From positions 62,001 to 126,000 of the forward strand of contig CAVUCE010000004.1 in the NCBI GenBank assembly GCA_963739985.1: DNA of 64,000 nt, in the 5' to 3' direction. The DNA comes from CAVUCE01 sp963739985. Lineage in GTDB: Bacteria > Bacteroidota > Ignavibacteria > Ignavibacteriales > Ignavibacteriaceae. The position numbers were made by a program, and so were the translations under genes. The notes below the pieces were generated by a model. The model had not been told where the DNA came from. It searched no databases and saw only the letters and a program-made list of their open reading frames with translations. Below, piece by piece: positions 25,370 to 33,830 of the stretch (within the stretch, counting starts at the first letter, position 1; every line of letters begins with the position of its first letter).

Positions 25370-25404
25370 TTATAAATTTCAATAATTCGAAAGAGCAAAA
25401 AAAT

Positions 25405-25444
25405 AAGGGAATTTAATATGCTTAGTCAAACTTATTATTCCCTT
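25405..25444 (-). terminator. Weak terminator-like hairpin between tRNA-Tyr and tRNA-Gly
   Basis: Stem AAGGGAAT / ATTCCCTT (8 bp) with a 24-nt loop, followed on the minus strand by ATTTTTTT. It lies inside the tRNA run, so it may only attenuate, or simply be a processing structure. Confidence 0.35.
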
Positions 25445-25473
25445 TTTCATAACTCATAATTTGTCAAAGTTTG

Positions 25474-25557
25474 TGGGCGGCGAGGGACTCGAACCCCCAA
25501 AGGCGTCAGCCAACGGATTTACAGTCCGCCCCGGCTCTCCAACTCCGGCGTCCGCCC
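25474..25557 (-). tRNA. tRNA-Tyr (anticodon GUA)
   Basis: An 84-nt tRNA with a long variable arm on the minus strand: acceptor GGGCGG/CCGCCC, anticodon stem CGGA/TCCG with loop CTGTAAA (anticodon GTA), T-loop TTCGAGT, discriminator A. It is the first gene of the rif-region transcript, just downstream of a promoter. Confidence 0.94.
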
Positions 25558-25575
25558 AGATTTATAAACGAGCAA

Positions 25576-25606
25576 CAAATATATCTGGATTTCCAGAAAA
25601 AAGCAA
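25576..25606 (-). promoter_or_regulatory. Promoter of the tRNA/secE/nusG/rpl/rpo transcript, with palindromic spacer
   Basis: Minus-strand TTGCTT (25601-25606), a 17-nt spacer, then TATATTTG (25576-25583), ending 18 nt upstream of tRNA-Tyr. The spacer is filled by the 14-bp inverted repeat TCTGGA-AA-TCCAGA, abutting the -10 box. Confidence 0.7.
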
Positions 25607-25715
25607 GTTTAAATTGTCTCGAAAGTCAATAAAAATATTACTTTTGAATTAGAAATGTAATTTAATAATTTTTTTTGGTATAAGTTAGATATGTGAATTT
25701 TTTTTACACTTTTTT

Positions 25716-27254
25716 TTAATGCTTCCATAACTCTCTATCTAAACTTCTGTATTGAATAGCTTCACTAATATGTTGTGATAATATGTTTTCCGAATGTTCT
25801 AAATCTGCTATAGTTCTACTAACCTTTAAAATTCTGTCATAAGCTCTTGCCGAAAGCCCAAGCTTGGTCATTGCCATTTTTAATAATTCTGAACCTGCAG
25901 AATCTAGTTTACAATATTCCCTAACTTCTTTAGATCCCATATCGCCGTTATTATAAATATAATCAGATTTACTAAATCTGTTGTATTGAGTTTTTCTTGC
26001 TTCTATCACGCGTTCTCTAATCATTTGAGAATTTTCAGTCTTTACTGAAGATGATAATTCCTTATATTTTACAGCCGGCACTTCAATTTGTATATCAATT
26101 CGATCTAATAGCGGTCCGGAGATTTTTGACATATATCTTTGAATTTGAGGAGGAGCGCAAGTACAATCTTTAGAAGGATCTGTGTAAAATCCGCACGGAC
26201 AAGGATTCATAGCTGCGGCGAGCATAAAATTTGCTGGAAATTCTAAAGATAATTTTGAACGACTGACAGTAACCAACGAATCTTCAAGTGGTTGACGCAA
26301 AACTTCCAGAACGTTTTTCTTAAATTCAGGTAATTCATCCAAAAATAATACACCGTGATGAGCATAGGAAACTTCGCCAGGCCTGGGAAATGATCCTCCA
26401 CCAACAAGTGCTGCATCCGAAACAGTGTGATGCGGACTCCGAAATGGCCTTTCAGTTATTAGTGCACGATCTTTAGGAATAATGCCGGCAATCGAATGAA
26501 TTTTCGTCGTTTCTAATGCTTCGTTAAAAGTCATTGGCGGTAAAATAGTCGGAAGTCTTTTGGCAAGCATTGTTTTTCCGGAACCCGGAGGTCCAATCAT
26601 AATAATATTGTGTGATCCTGCAGCGGCAACTTCTAAAGCACGTTTTACATTTTCCTGTCCTTTAACATCAGAAAAATCAAGATGATATTGATTGACTCTT
26701 GAAAATAATTCCTCCGTATCTGTGTAAACTTTTTCTTTATTTGCGTTTTCATTCAAAAACTCAATAACTTCAATCAAGTTTTCAAAACCGTAAACATCAA
26801 TTCCGTCAACAATTGATGCTTCCGCTGAGGATTCGACAGGGAGCAATACTCTTTTCATTCCAAGCTTTTTCGCCTCAAAAGCAATTGATAATGCACCTTT
26901 CACAGGACGAAGTTTTCCATCCAAGGATAACTCTCCCAGGAAAATGGAATCTTCTAAAAATTTATTGCTCACCAATTCCGTTGCAGCTAAAATTCCAATT
27001 GCCAATGATAAATCAAATGAACTTCCCTCTTTTTTAACATCTGCAGGTGCTAGGTTTACAGTTATTTTTCTTTTAGGAAAATCGAATCCGCTATTTTTTA
27101 TGGCTGTAGTTACTCTTTCACGACTTTCTTTTACCGCGTTGTCAGGTAATCCAACAATTGTAAATGAAGGAATTTGTTTTTCAACATTTGTTTCAACTTC
27201 AACTATGTATGCGTCGATTCCGACGGTTGCACTGGAAAATATTTTGGAAAGCAT
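25716..27254 (-). CDS. comM: YifB/ComM-type Mg-chelatase-like AAA+ ATPase
   Basis: A 512-aa protein of the YifB/ComM family, whose ComM member is a DNA helicase that promotes branch migration during natural transformation. The N-terminal Lon/ChlI-like domain (residues ~20-170) is followed by the AAA+ core with Walker A GPPGSGKT at 221-228, Walker B region GVLFLDELPEF, a four-cysteine cluster (NPCPCGFYTDPSKDCTC), arginine finger region GPLLDRIDIQIEVP, and the C-terminal lid SARAYDRILKVSRTIADLE. Length is typical. It is a single-gene unit with its own promoter; no other competence genes lie nearby, so a transformation role is inference. Confidence 0.93.
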   Translation of the reverse strand: MLSKIFSSATVGIDAYIVEVETNVEKQIPSFTIVGLPDNAVKESRERVTTAIKNSGFDFPKRKITVNLAPADVKKEGSSFDLSLAIGILAATELVSNKFLEDSIFLGELSLDGKLRPVKGALSIAFEAKKLGMKRVLLPVESSAEASIVDGIDVYGFENLIEVIEFLNENANKEKVYTDTEELFSRVNQYHLDFSDVKGQENVKRALEVAAAGSHNIIMIGPPGSGKTMLAKRLPTILPPMTFNEALETTKIHSIAGIIPKDRALITERPFRSPHHTVSDAALVGGGSFPRPGEVSYAHHGVLFLDELPEFKKNVLEVLRQPLEDSLVTVSRSKLSLEFPANFMLAAAMNPCPCGFYTDPSKDCTCAPPQIQRYMSKISGPLLDRIDIQIEVPAVKYKELSSSVKTENSQMIRERVIEARKTQYNRFSKSDYIYNNGDMGSKEVREYCKLDSAGSELLKMAMTKLGLSARAYDRILKVSRTIADLEHSENILSQHISEAIQYRSLDRELWKH

Positions 27255-27290
27255 TAATTTCTTTTTGGTTACTGATTTGTATTTCTAAAG

Positions 27291-27319
27291 AATATATTGC
27301 TTTGAGGTTAAAAAGTAAA
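27291..27319 (-). promoter_or_regulatory. Putative comM promoter
   Basis: Minus-strand TTTACT (27314-27319), 17-nt spacer, TATATT (27291-27296), 36 nt upstream of the comM ATG. The same -10 sequence recurs at other promoters in this window. Confidence 0.5.
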
Positions 27320-27377
27320 CCGAAATAGTATTTTTTTAAGTTTTAAGTGATTGTAAATAAATAAGTTTAAGAAAGGA

Positions 27378-29060
27378 TTATTTGGTAAGAATCATTTTTT
27401 TTGTTTGAGTGTAATCTGAGGTGGAAACTCTGTAAAGATAAACTCCTGAAGGAAGTTCCGTTCCATCAAAGGAAAAGGTGTGTTTCCCTTTGCCTAGTCT
27501 TCCTTTAAATACCTTAGCGATTTCTTTACCTTCCATATTATAGACCTGAACTTGAACTTCAGAATCTAGAAGTAAATCTATATTGATAGTGGTTTTCGGA
27601 TTAAAAGGATTTGGATAATTCTGCTCAACTTCAAAAGGTTGCATTTCGCCTTGTCCAACTTTTACTGCTCCTGAATAAACAACCGAACCATCGTAATTAA
27701 TCTGTTTAACTCTATAAAAAACTACATCCGAACTTTTGTCTTTCTTATCTAAAAAAGTATAGGATTTTTCAATTGTATTATCTGTTTCAATTGAATATAT
27801 ATCTTTATATTCCGAGCTATTAGTTGATTTTTCAAGAATATAACTTTGGGCTTGTTTAAAATCTCCTCCTTCCCATTTAAGTTCATACGATGAACTGAGC
27901 AAATTGATATTTAATTCGGGAGCCCTGGCAAAGATTGGAGCATCAGATTTTACGAATTGTAAGTTATTTGAAATGATATTTAATCTGGATTTCATCGCGA
28001 CAAAATCATCAGGATTATCAAAGCTGAATTGTTGCAGAACGTTTGAACTGTCTGATATAAAATTCAAATAATTTCTGTTATTAATATTAGTTTCTATAGA
28101 ATTTTGAGCATCGACAATTCTAAGAAGATCGACTTGAAATTTTTTATTTGATTGTTGGGTGCCAAAATTTATTTCAATATCATGGAAATCATATATTGTT
28201 TGGGCTTTATTTTTATATAGTAAATTTCCATCACAATACATTTTGATATCGCCATCCTTTTCCGAAAATGCGATAATTATGTGATACCATGATTTTTTAC
28301 TTAAAAAAGCCGGGTTTAATAATTCCGGGTCTTTAAAAGAACTATTTATAATCAAAGATTGAAAATCATTTGTTGACAATCCAAAAATCGTAGACAAATT
28401 TTTACTGTTTAATATTTTAAAAAAGTCGGTGGAGTTATCAGAAAGTTTCACCCAAAATTCAATCCGAAGATCATCGGAATAAAAATTTGAAAGCGGCAAA
28501 GATAAATTGGCGTTTTGTGAGAATAATAAAGCTTTTCCCGCATTTTTTTGTGGTCTAAATAAATTCAGATTTGCGGTAATAAAACGTCCTTCAGGTTTTC
28601 TTAAATCCTGCCTATTGGTTTTTAGAAATCCTACGACAGAATCAGTCTTGAGATAAACACCGTATAATTTTAATGGTGAAATTGATGAATAATCGGTTTT
28701 GGCGTTAAGTAATATCTGAAAATAATTTCCACTGGATAAACTGGAGTCTGAAAGATCAATACTTGTTTTGTATGCGGTTCCTGAGTTATTCTTAAAAGTA
28801 GTTTGAACCAGATTAAGCTTAGAATTTTTATTCAATGTTTTAAGTTCAACGGAATTTAAACTAAGTTTAGAATCAGGAAGAAAATATAGATCTAATTTGT
28901 CGGCTGAAGTGTAGGGATTTGATGTAATAAGAGAAACGTCGAAAGATGAACCAATAGGAATAAATTTAGGATAGGCAAGTTTAAAGTTTTCCTGGTTGTT
29001 TTTCCCTAAAACAATTGCGGTAAAAAAGAAAAATAGAACTATTTGTAAATTTCTGATCAT
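27378..29060 (-). CDS. Secreted LamG-like domain protein with T9SS sorting domain
   Basis: A 560-aa secreted protein of unknown ligand. The ATG at 29060 (MIRNLQIVLFFFFTAIVLG, signal peptide) has GGGGA 5 nt upstream and is preferred over a TTG at 29081. Residues ~165-330 look like a concanavalin/LamG-type lectin fold (LRIEFWVKLSDNSTDFFKIL; SWYHIIIAFSEKDGDIKMYC), followed by a fibronectin-like strand region. The C-terminus is a type A T9SS sorting domain (QNYPNPFNPKTTINI, GVYLYRVSTSDYTQTKKMIL), so it should be exported by T9SS to the surface. It starts 47 nt after nuoI; co-transcription is possible but not functionally obvious. Confidence 0.85.
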   Translation of the reverse strand: MIRNLQIVLFFFFTAIVLGKNNQENFKLAYPKFIPIGSSFDVSLITSNPYTSADKLDLYFLPDSKLSLNSVELKTLNKNSKLNLVQTTFKNNSGTAYKTSIDLSDSSLSSGNYFQILLNAKTDYSSISPLKLYGVYLKTDSVVGFLKTNRQDLRKPEGRFITANLNLFRPQKNAGKALLFSQNANLSLPLSNFYSDDLRIEFWVKLSDNSTDFFKILNSKNLSTIFGLSTNDFQSLIINSSFKDPELLNPAFLSKKSWYHIIIAFSEKDGDIKMYCDGNLLYKNKAQTIYDFHDIEINFGTQQSNKKFQVDLLRIVDAQNSIETNINNRNYLNFISDSSNVLQQFSFDNPDDFVAMKSRLNIISNNLQFVKSDAPIFARAPELNINLLSSSYELKWEGGDFKQAQSYILEKSTNSSEYKDIYSIETDNTIEKSYTFLDKKDKSSDVVFYRVKQINYDGSVVYSGAVKVGQGEMQPFEVEQNYPNPFNPKTTINIDLLLDSEVQVQVYNMEGKEIAKVFKGRLGKGKHTFSFDGTELPSGVYLYRVSTSDYTQTKKMILTK

Positions 29061-29107
29061 ATATTCCCCGATTAGGGACAAATAAAAGTTGATATTTATT
29101 CAACCAA

Positions 29108-29602
29108 TTATTTATAACTACGCAGAAACTCAATTCTATCCTGTAATTGACTTACAGGGGTTAATAGTTTATCCTTGCCATAAATAGCGTCTTCTCTATT
29201 GCTAAATGCAAGTTCATAATCTTTACTCATTATAATTGCTTCCTCAGGACAAACTTCTTCACAAAATCCACAGAAGATACATCTTAACATATTAATTTCA
29301 AATTTTTCAGGATAACGTTCTTTTTCTCTTTCGGTTTCACCGGCTTGAACTTCTATTGCTAATGCCGGGCAGACTCTTGAGCATAGACCGCAAGCAACAC
29401 ATCTTTCTTCACCATTTTCTTCTTGAGCCAATACAGGCCTACCTCTGTAGGAACCTGAAGGAATAAATTTTTCTTCAGGATACTTCATTGTGAATTTAGG
29501 CTTAAACATACTTTTCAGTGTAAGCGATAAGCCTTTAACAATTTCGGGGACGTATAATTTCTCAAGGAATGTTAAATCTTTTTCTCTTCTCTTAACTGCC
29601 AT
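29108..29602 (-). CDS. nuoI: NADH-quinone oxidoreductase subunit I
   Basis: NuoI (164 aa), the peripheral-arm ferredoxin-like subunit of complex I. Two [4Fe-4S] motifs are visible: CVACGLCSRVCP and CIFCGFCEEVCP, which carry clusters N6a and N6b. I chose the ATG at 29602 with GGAG upstream over a TTG one codon before. It lies 115 nt after nuoH. The nuoJ-N genes that normally follow are absent; the next gene is a T9SS cargo gene, so the rest of complex I must be elsewhere. Confidence 0.96.
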   Translation of the reverse strand: MAVKRREKDLTFLEKLYVPEIVKGLSLTLKSMFKPKFTMKYPEEKFIPSGSYRGRPVLAQEENGEERCVACGLCSRVCPALAIEVQAGETEREKERYPEKFEINMLRCIFCGFCEEVCPEEAIIMSKDYELAFSNREDAIYGKDKLLTPVSQLQDRIEFLRSYK

Positions 29603-29717
29603 CAAAACTCCGTAAATTTTACTCGGTCTAAAATTCTAAATTTTAAGTTCTAACTAAAGAATCAATTTAAAAACAATAAAATCAACTCAAATCATAAAAT
29701 TGTGATAATTTACATCA

Positions 29718-30749
29718 CTAAATTTTGAAGATCATAATTAACAAGGCAACCCAAATCAAATTTAATAAGGAAAGCGGAAACATTACTTTCCATCCCAAAC
29801 TCATCAACTGATCGTATCTAAAACGGGGCAAACTCCATCTAACCCAAATAAAGAAGAATAACAGAACCGCCATTTTAAACATAAATGTTAAAATGGAAAT
29901 TATTACAAATAAAGTGCTGGATAATCCAAGTTTATCCAAATAAGGGAATTGCCAGCCGCCAAGATAAAGCGTTACAATCATAGCACTTGCAATAATCATA
30001 TTGGCATATTCGGCAAGAAAAAATCCGGCAAATTTCATACTGCTGTATTCTGTATGAAAACCGCCGACAAGCTCCGGTTCTGCTTCAGGCAAATCGAATG
30101 GCAATCTGTTAGTTTCGGCAAATGCTGAAACAACGAAAGTGATAAATCCAATTGGTTGAACTATTGCGTTCCACATCCATCCGTACTGAGAAGCGATTAT
30201 ATCTGCAGGTCTCAATGAGGAAGCTAACAAAATAACCCCGGCAATAGAAAAGCCCATGGAAACTTCGTAAGAAATCATTTGAGCAGAAGAACGAATTCCT
30301 CCAAGAAGTGAATATTTACTTCCTGATGACCAACCGGCTAATGTAATAGCATACACTCCTAATGAAGTAAGAGCTAGAACATAAAGAATTCCCATATTTA
30401 TATCTGCTACAACCAGAGGAACTTTAAATCCGAAAACAGTAACATCCGGACCAAAAGGGATAACAGCATAAGTTGTAAAGGCTACGAAAAGTGCAATAAC
30501 CGGAGCCAAAGTGTGAATTGGTTTATTTGCAAATTCCGGAACAATATCTTCCTTTAAAAGAAGCTTTAAAACATCCGCAAAAGGCTGGAGAACACCTTCC
30601 CAACCAACACGATTTGGGCCAAGTCTGTTTTGTGCCCAAGCACTGATTCTTCTTTCAAAATAAACCAGATAAGACACTGTCAATAATATTACATTCAATA
30701 GAATGAATATTTTAACTGCACTAAATAGAATAACTTGCCAGATTGTCAT
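29718..30749 (-). CDS. nuoH: NADH-quinone oxidoreductase subunit H
   Basis: NuoH (343 aa), the membrane subunit at the junction of the two complex I arms that forms part of the quinone chamber. Around eight membrane helices are visible; conserved loops include YFERRISAWAQNRLGPNRVG at the N-terminus and FAETNRLPFDLPEAEPELVG with the following GFHTEYSSMKFAGFFLAEY. It starts 18 nt after nuoG ends, so the two are an operon. Confidence 0.97.
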   Translation of the reverse strand: MTIWQVILFSAVKIFILLNVILLTVSYLVYFERRISAWAQNRLGPNRVGWEGVLQPFADVLKLLLKEDIVPEFANKPIHTLAPVIALFVAFTTYAVIPFGPDVTVFGFKVPLVVADINMGILYVLALTSLGVYAITLAGWSSGSKYSLLGGIRSSAQMISYEVSMGFSIAGVILLASSLRPADIIASQYGWMWNAIVQPIGFITFVVSAFAETNRLPFDLPEAEPELVGGFHTEYSSMKFAGFFLAEYANMIIASAMIVTLYLGGWQFPYLDKLGLSSTLFVIISILTFMFKMAVLLFFFIWVRWSLPRFRYDQLMSLGWKVMFPLSLLNLIWVALLIMIFKI

Positions 30750-30767
30750 TTATCTTAAAACTCCAAA

Positions 30768-32447
30768 TTATACTTGTTCTATTTCAGCTGTTTTAACATT
30801 TGCTTTTGCTCCTAGCTCTCCTAAAACATCGTAATCTAATCCTTTAAAAGCTTCAATTGTTTTAGATATTTCATCGAAAACATCTTCAGCCAAATTAAAT
30901 TTTTTCTTTTGTCCTAACGCAGAAGAAATAACTGATAAAATCTTCCATGAAGAACGAGCATCATGTTTATTTCCTTTTGCCCAACGATCGAATTGCGTAC
31001 CGAATTTATCTAATCGACTCATAGACATTCCGTCAATCGCTCTGTCCAAATCAACTGTTTCAACTGCAGGCCTTAATCTTTGCACTCTTCCCTGGAAGTT
31101 AACCATTGTTCCGTTTTTCTCGGCATAAGTAGAAGCAGGGAAAACAATATCTGCCAATTGAGCAGTTTTATTCAAATTTGTCGCATGTACAATTAAGAGA
31201 TCAAGTTTTGCTAATACATTTTCCAGATCTGCATCACTACCCACAAGATCTTCTTCCATTACATAAAGAGCTTTAATTTTACCATCATTAATATCTTTAA
31301 TAATACCTTCAAAATCTTTTCCGCCTTTTCCCGGAACAACTCCAACTAATTCTGCACCTAGTGTATTTGGAGTAACATCGTTCTTTCTTAAAATATCATC
31401 ACCAAAAGCTGGATTAACATGTCTCTTAAAATCAAGATTCTTTGTACCTAAAGAGGTTGCCAACTTTGAAAGTACATAATTGTCTTCACATGAAGCATAG
31501 GCTGAACCGATAAAAGCAATTTCATTTTTAGAAAAAGATTTTAGTTCTGAAACAGCTGAGGCAACAGCTTCATCCCAGCTTGCTTTAACAAGAACGCCTT
31601 CTCTTCTTAGATGAGGACCGTCGACTCTGTCATCAGCATTTATAAACTTGTAAGTATTAACTCTGCCTCGATCACACATCCAGAAACTGTTTACTTCTTG
31701 ATTTTCTCTCGGAGTAAGCCTTAATACTTTATTATTTCTTACCCAAACATCAATATTACAACCACGAGCGCAACCTTGGCAAATTGTTTTGTTTGCCGAC
31801 ATATCCCAAACTCGTGCTTTAAATCTGAAATCCGTACTTGTAAGCGCGCCGACGGGACAAATATCAACTGTGTTAAGAGCATAAGAATTATCTAATTGTT
31901 TACCAGGATAAGTTACAATTGTAACTCTGTCGCCGCGTTTAACAAAAGTTAATTGAGGTTCTTTTGCAATTTCATCACAAAATCGAATACAACGAGAACA
32001 TGAAATACATCTCTCGCCGTCAAATTTTATATTTGGACCGAGTTGTACTCTTTTATCTTTATGAACTTTTTCTTCAGTAAACCGGCTTTCACCAACACTG
32101 TGCTCATAAGCATAATCTTGTAATTTACATTCGCCTGCTTCGTCACAAATCGGACAATCGAGAGGGTGATTTATCAACAAGAATTCCATTACGGCATTTC
32201 TAGCACCCAATGCTTTTTCAGAAGCCGTATGAACAACCATTCCTTCGGAAGCAATTGTAGCGCATGCAATTGCAAGCTTTGGCATTTTTTCAACTTCAAC
32301 AAGACAAACACGGCAGTTTCCGGAAACTGTTAAACTTTCGTGCCAGCAAAAATGTGGAATTATAATTCCATGATCTTTTGCAGCTTGAATTATAGTTTGA
32401 CCTTGTTGAAACTCTATTTCTTTTCCATCAATAACTAATTTTGGCAT
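30768..32447 (-). CDS. nuoG: NADH-quinone oxidoreductase subunit G (short form)
   Basis: NuoG (559 aa) of the complex I peripheral arm. The N-terminal [2Fe-2S] domain (CWHESLTVSGNCRVC) is followed by the His-ligated cluster motif HPLDCPICDEAGEC, the 4Fe4S motif CISCSRCIRFC, and CQGCARGCN with a later Cys (WMCDRGR), which matches the ligands of the extra cluster N7. The molybdopterin-like domain is shorter than in enterobacterial NuoG (about 900 aa), ending soon after ADIVFPASTYAEKNGTMVN, as in many short NuoG proteins. First gene of the nuoG-H-I block. Confidence 0.95.
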   Translation of the reverse strand: MPKLVIDGKEIEFQQGQTIIQAAKDHGIIIPHFCWHESLTVSGNCRVCLVEVEKMPKLAIACATIASEGMVVHTASEKALGARNAVMEFLLINHPLDCPICDEAGECKLQDYAYEHSVGESRFTEEKVHKDKRVQLGPNIKFDGERCISCSRCIRFCDEIAKEPQLTFVKRGDRVTIVTYPGKQLDNSYALNTVDICPVGALTSTDFRFKARVWDMSANKTICQGCARGCNIDVWVRNNKVLRLTPRENQEVNSFWMCDRGRVNTYKFINADDRVDGPHLRREGVLVKASWDEAVASAVSELKSFSKNEIAFIGSAYASCEDNYVLSKLATSLGTKNLDFKRHVNPAFGDDILRKNDVTPNTLGAELVGVVPGKGGKDFEGIIKDINDGKIKALYVMEEDLVGSDADLENVLAKLDLLIVHATNLNKTAQLADIVFPASTYAEKNGTMVNFQGRVQRLRPAVETVDLDRAIDGMSMSRLDKFGTQFDRWAKGNKHDARSSWKILSVISSALGQKKKFNLAEDVFDEISKTIEAFKGLDYDVLGELGAKANVKTAEIEQV

Positions 32448-32540
32448 CTCTAATCCTTGTGATAAAACTTTTTGCTATTCTAAACTAAGAAATTACCCGG
32501 TTCGTTCTGATTATTCCCTAAATTAAAAGTTTTTAGATTA

Positions 32541-32572
32541 CAAACATAAAATTTGGGAACGAAAAAACCCAA
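32541..32572 (-). promoter_or_regulatory. Possible nuoG promoter
   Basis: Minus-strand TTGGGT (32567-32572), 18-nt spacer, then TATGTTTG (32541-32548), which fits the Bacteroidota TAnnTTTG -7 element. It is about 95 nt upstream of nuoG. The -35 match is poor. Confidence 0.35.
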
Positions 32573-32626
32573 TTTTTTCTTGGAAGTTATAATTAAATCA
32601 CAATCCAGTTTTAAGTGATTAAATAA

Positions 32627-32680
32627 AATGAGGTTGTATTAAAGGTAAATATTTGCAAAAACCTCTAATCCAACCTCGTT
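32627..32680 (-). terminator. Terminator downstream of ald
   Basis: Stem with core GAGGTTG / CAACCTC (7 bp, extendable to about 10 with a wobble pair) and a 34-nt loop, followed on the minus strand by ATTTTATTT. It starts about 10 nt after the ald stop codon and separates it from nuoG. Confidence 0.6.
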
Positions 32681-32690
32681 ATGAATATTT

Positions 32691-33806
32691 TTATTTCAAT
32701 AATGAATCTACTGAAGTGTATTCAAAATTGAATGCTTCAGCTACACTCTTATAAGTTATCTTTCCATCAATCATGTTAATACCGAGTTTAATCTCGCTAT
32801 TTTGTTTTGCTGCTTCTACGTAACCTTTATTTGCAATATCAACAGCGTATGGCAAAGTAGCATTTGTAAGAGCAAGTGTTGATGTATGAGGAACCGCGCC
32901 GGGCATATTTGCAACACAATAATGAAGTACACCATCAACTACAAAAGTTGGATTTTCGTGAGTAGTCGGTTTACAAGTTTCAATACATCCGCCTTGATCA
33001 ACAGCAACGTCAACAATTACGGAAGCTTCTTTCATCAAACCTAACATATCTTTTGTAACTAATTTTGGAGCTTTTGCACCGGGGATAAGAACAGCGCCAA
33101 TAACCAAATCAGCTTTTGGTAAACCTGCTTTGATATAATATTCATTTGACATCATTGTTGTAACGTTTTTAGGCATTACATCATCAAGATATCTTAAACG
33201 ATAAAGATTGGTATCATAAATTGTAACTTTTGCGCCGAAACCAGCAGCAATTTTTGCAGCGTTAGTTCCAACGATACCGCCGCCGAGAACCATAACTTCT
33301 GCAGGGCCCGTTCCCGGAACACCGCCGAGTAATACTCCGCGTCCGCCCATAGCTTTTTCCAAATACTTAGCGCCTTCTTGAGGAGCCATTCTTCCGGCAA
33401 CTTCACTCATAGGAATTAACAAAGGTAATGATTTATCAGCTTTTTGAACTGTTTCATAAGCAATTGCAATACATTTTGTTTTTATCATTGCTTCTGTAAG
33501 TTCCTGGCTGGCTGCAAAATGGAAATATGTAAAAAGAACCTGGCCTTCTTTAATTAACTCATATTCAGGTTTAATCGGTTCTTTAACTTTCATAATCATA
33601 TCTGCTTTTGCATAAACTTCAGCAGCAGTAGGTATTATTTCAGCACCGACAGCCTTATATTCTTCATCAGAAAATCCACTTCCTAAACCGGCATTGGTTT
33701 CAACAATTACTTTATGTCCGTTTGAAATTAAAGTAGAAGCGCCAACAGGAAGAAGCGCAACTCTATTCTCATTGTTTTTTATTTCTTTTGGTACACCGAT
33801 TAACAT
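32691..33806 (-). CDS. ald: Alanine dehydrogenase
   Basis: NAD-dependent L-alanine dehydrogenase (371 aa), converting alanine to pyruvate and ammonia and back. The N-terminus MLIGVPKEIKNNENRVALLP is the family signature, with KVKEPIKPEY carrying a substrate lysine, and the NAD fold at VMVLGGGIVGTNAAKIAAGF. The segment GVLHYCVANMPGAVPHTSTL is also conserved in Ald. It starts 24 nt after the M16 peptidase gene and is probably transcribed with it. Confidence 0.95.
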   Translation of the reverse strand: MLIGVPKEIKNNENRVALLPVGASTLISNGHKVIVETNAGLGSGFSDEEYKAVGAEIIPTAAEVYAKADMIMKVKEPIKPEYELIKEGQVLFTYFHFAASQELTEAMIKTKCIAIAYETVQKADKSLPLLIPMSEVAGRMAPQEGAKYLEKAMGGRGVLLGGVPGTGPAEVMVLGGGIVGTNAAKIAAGFGAKVTIYDTNLYRLRYLDDVMPKNVTTMMSNEYYIKAGLPKADLVIGAVLIPGAKAPKLVTKDMLGLMKEASVIVDVAVDQGGCIETCKPTTHENPTFVVDGVLHYCVANMPGAVPHTSTLALTNATLPYAVDIANKGYVEAAKQNSEIKLGINMIDGKITYKSVAEAFNFEYTSVDSLLK

Positions 33807-33830
33807 TTTACACCTCAGTTTTTATTTCAG

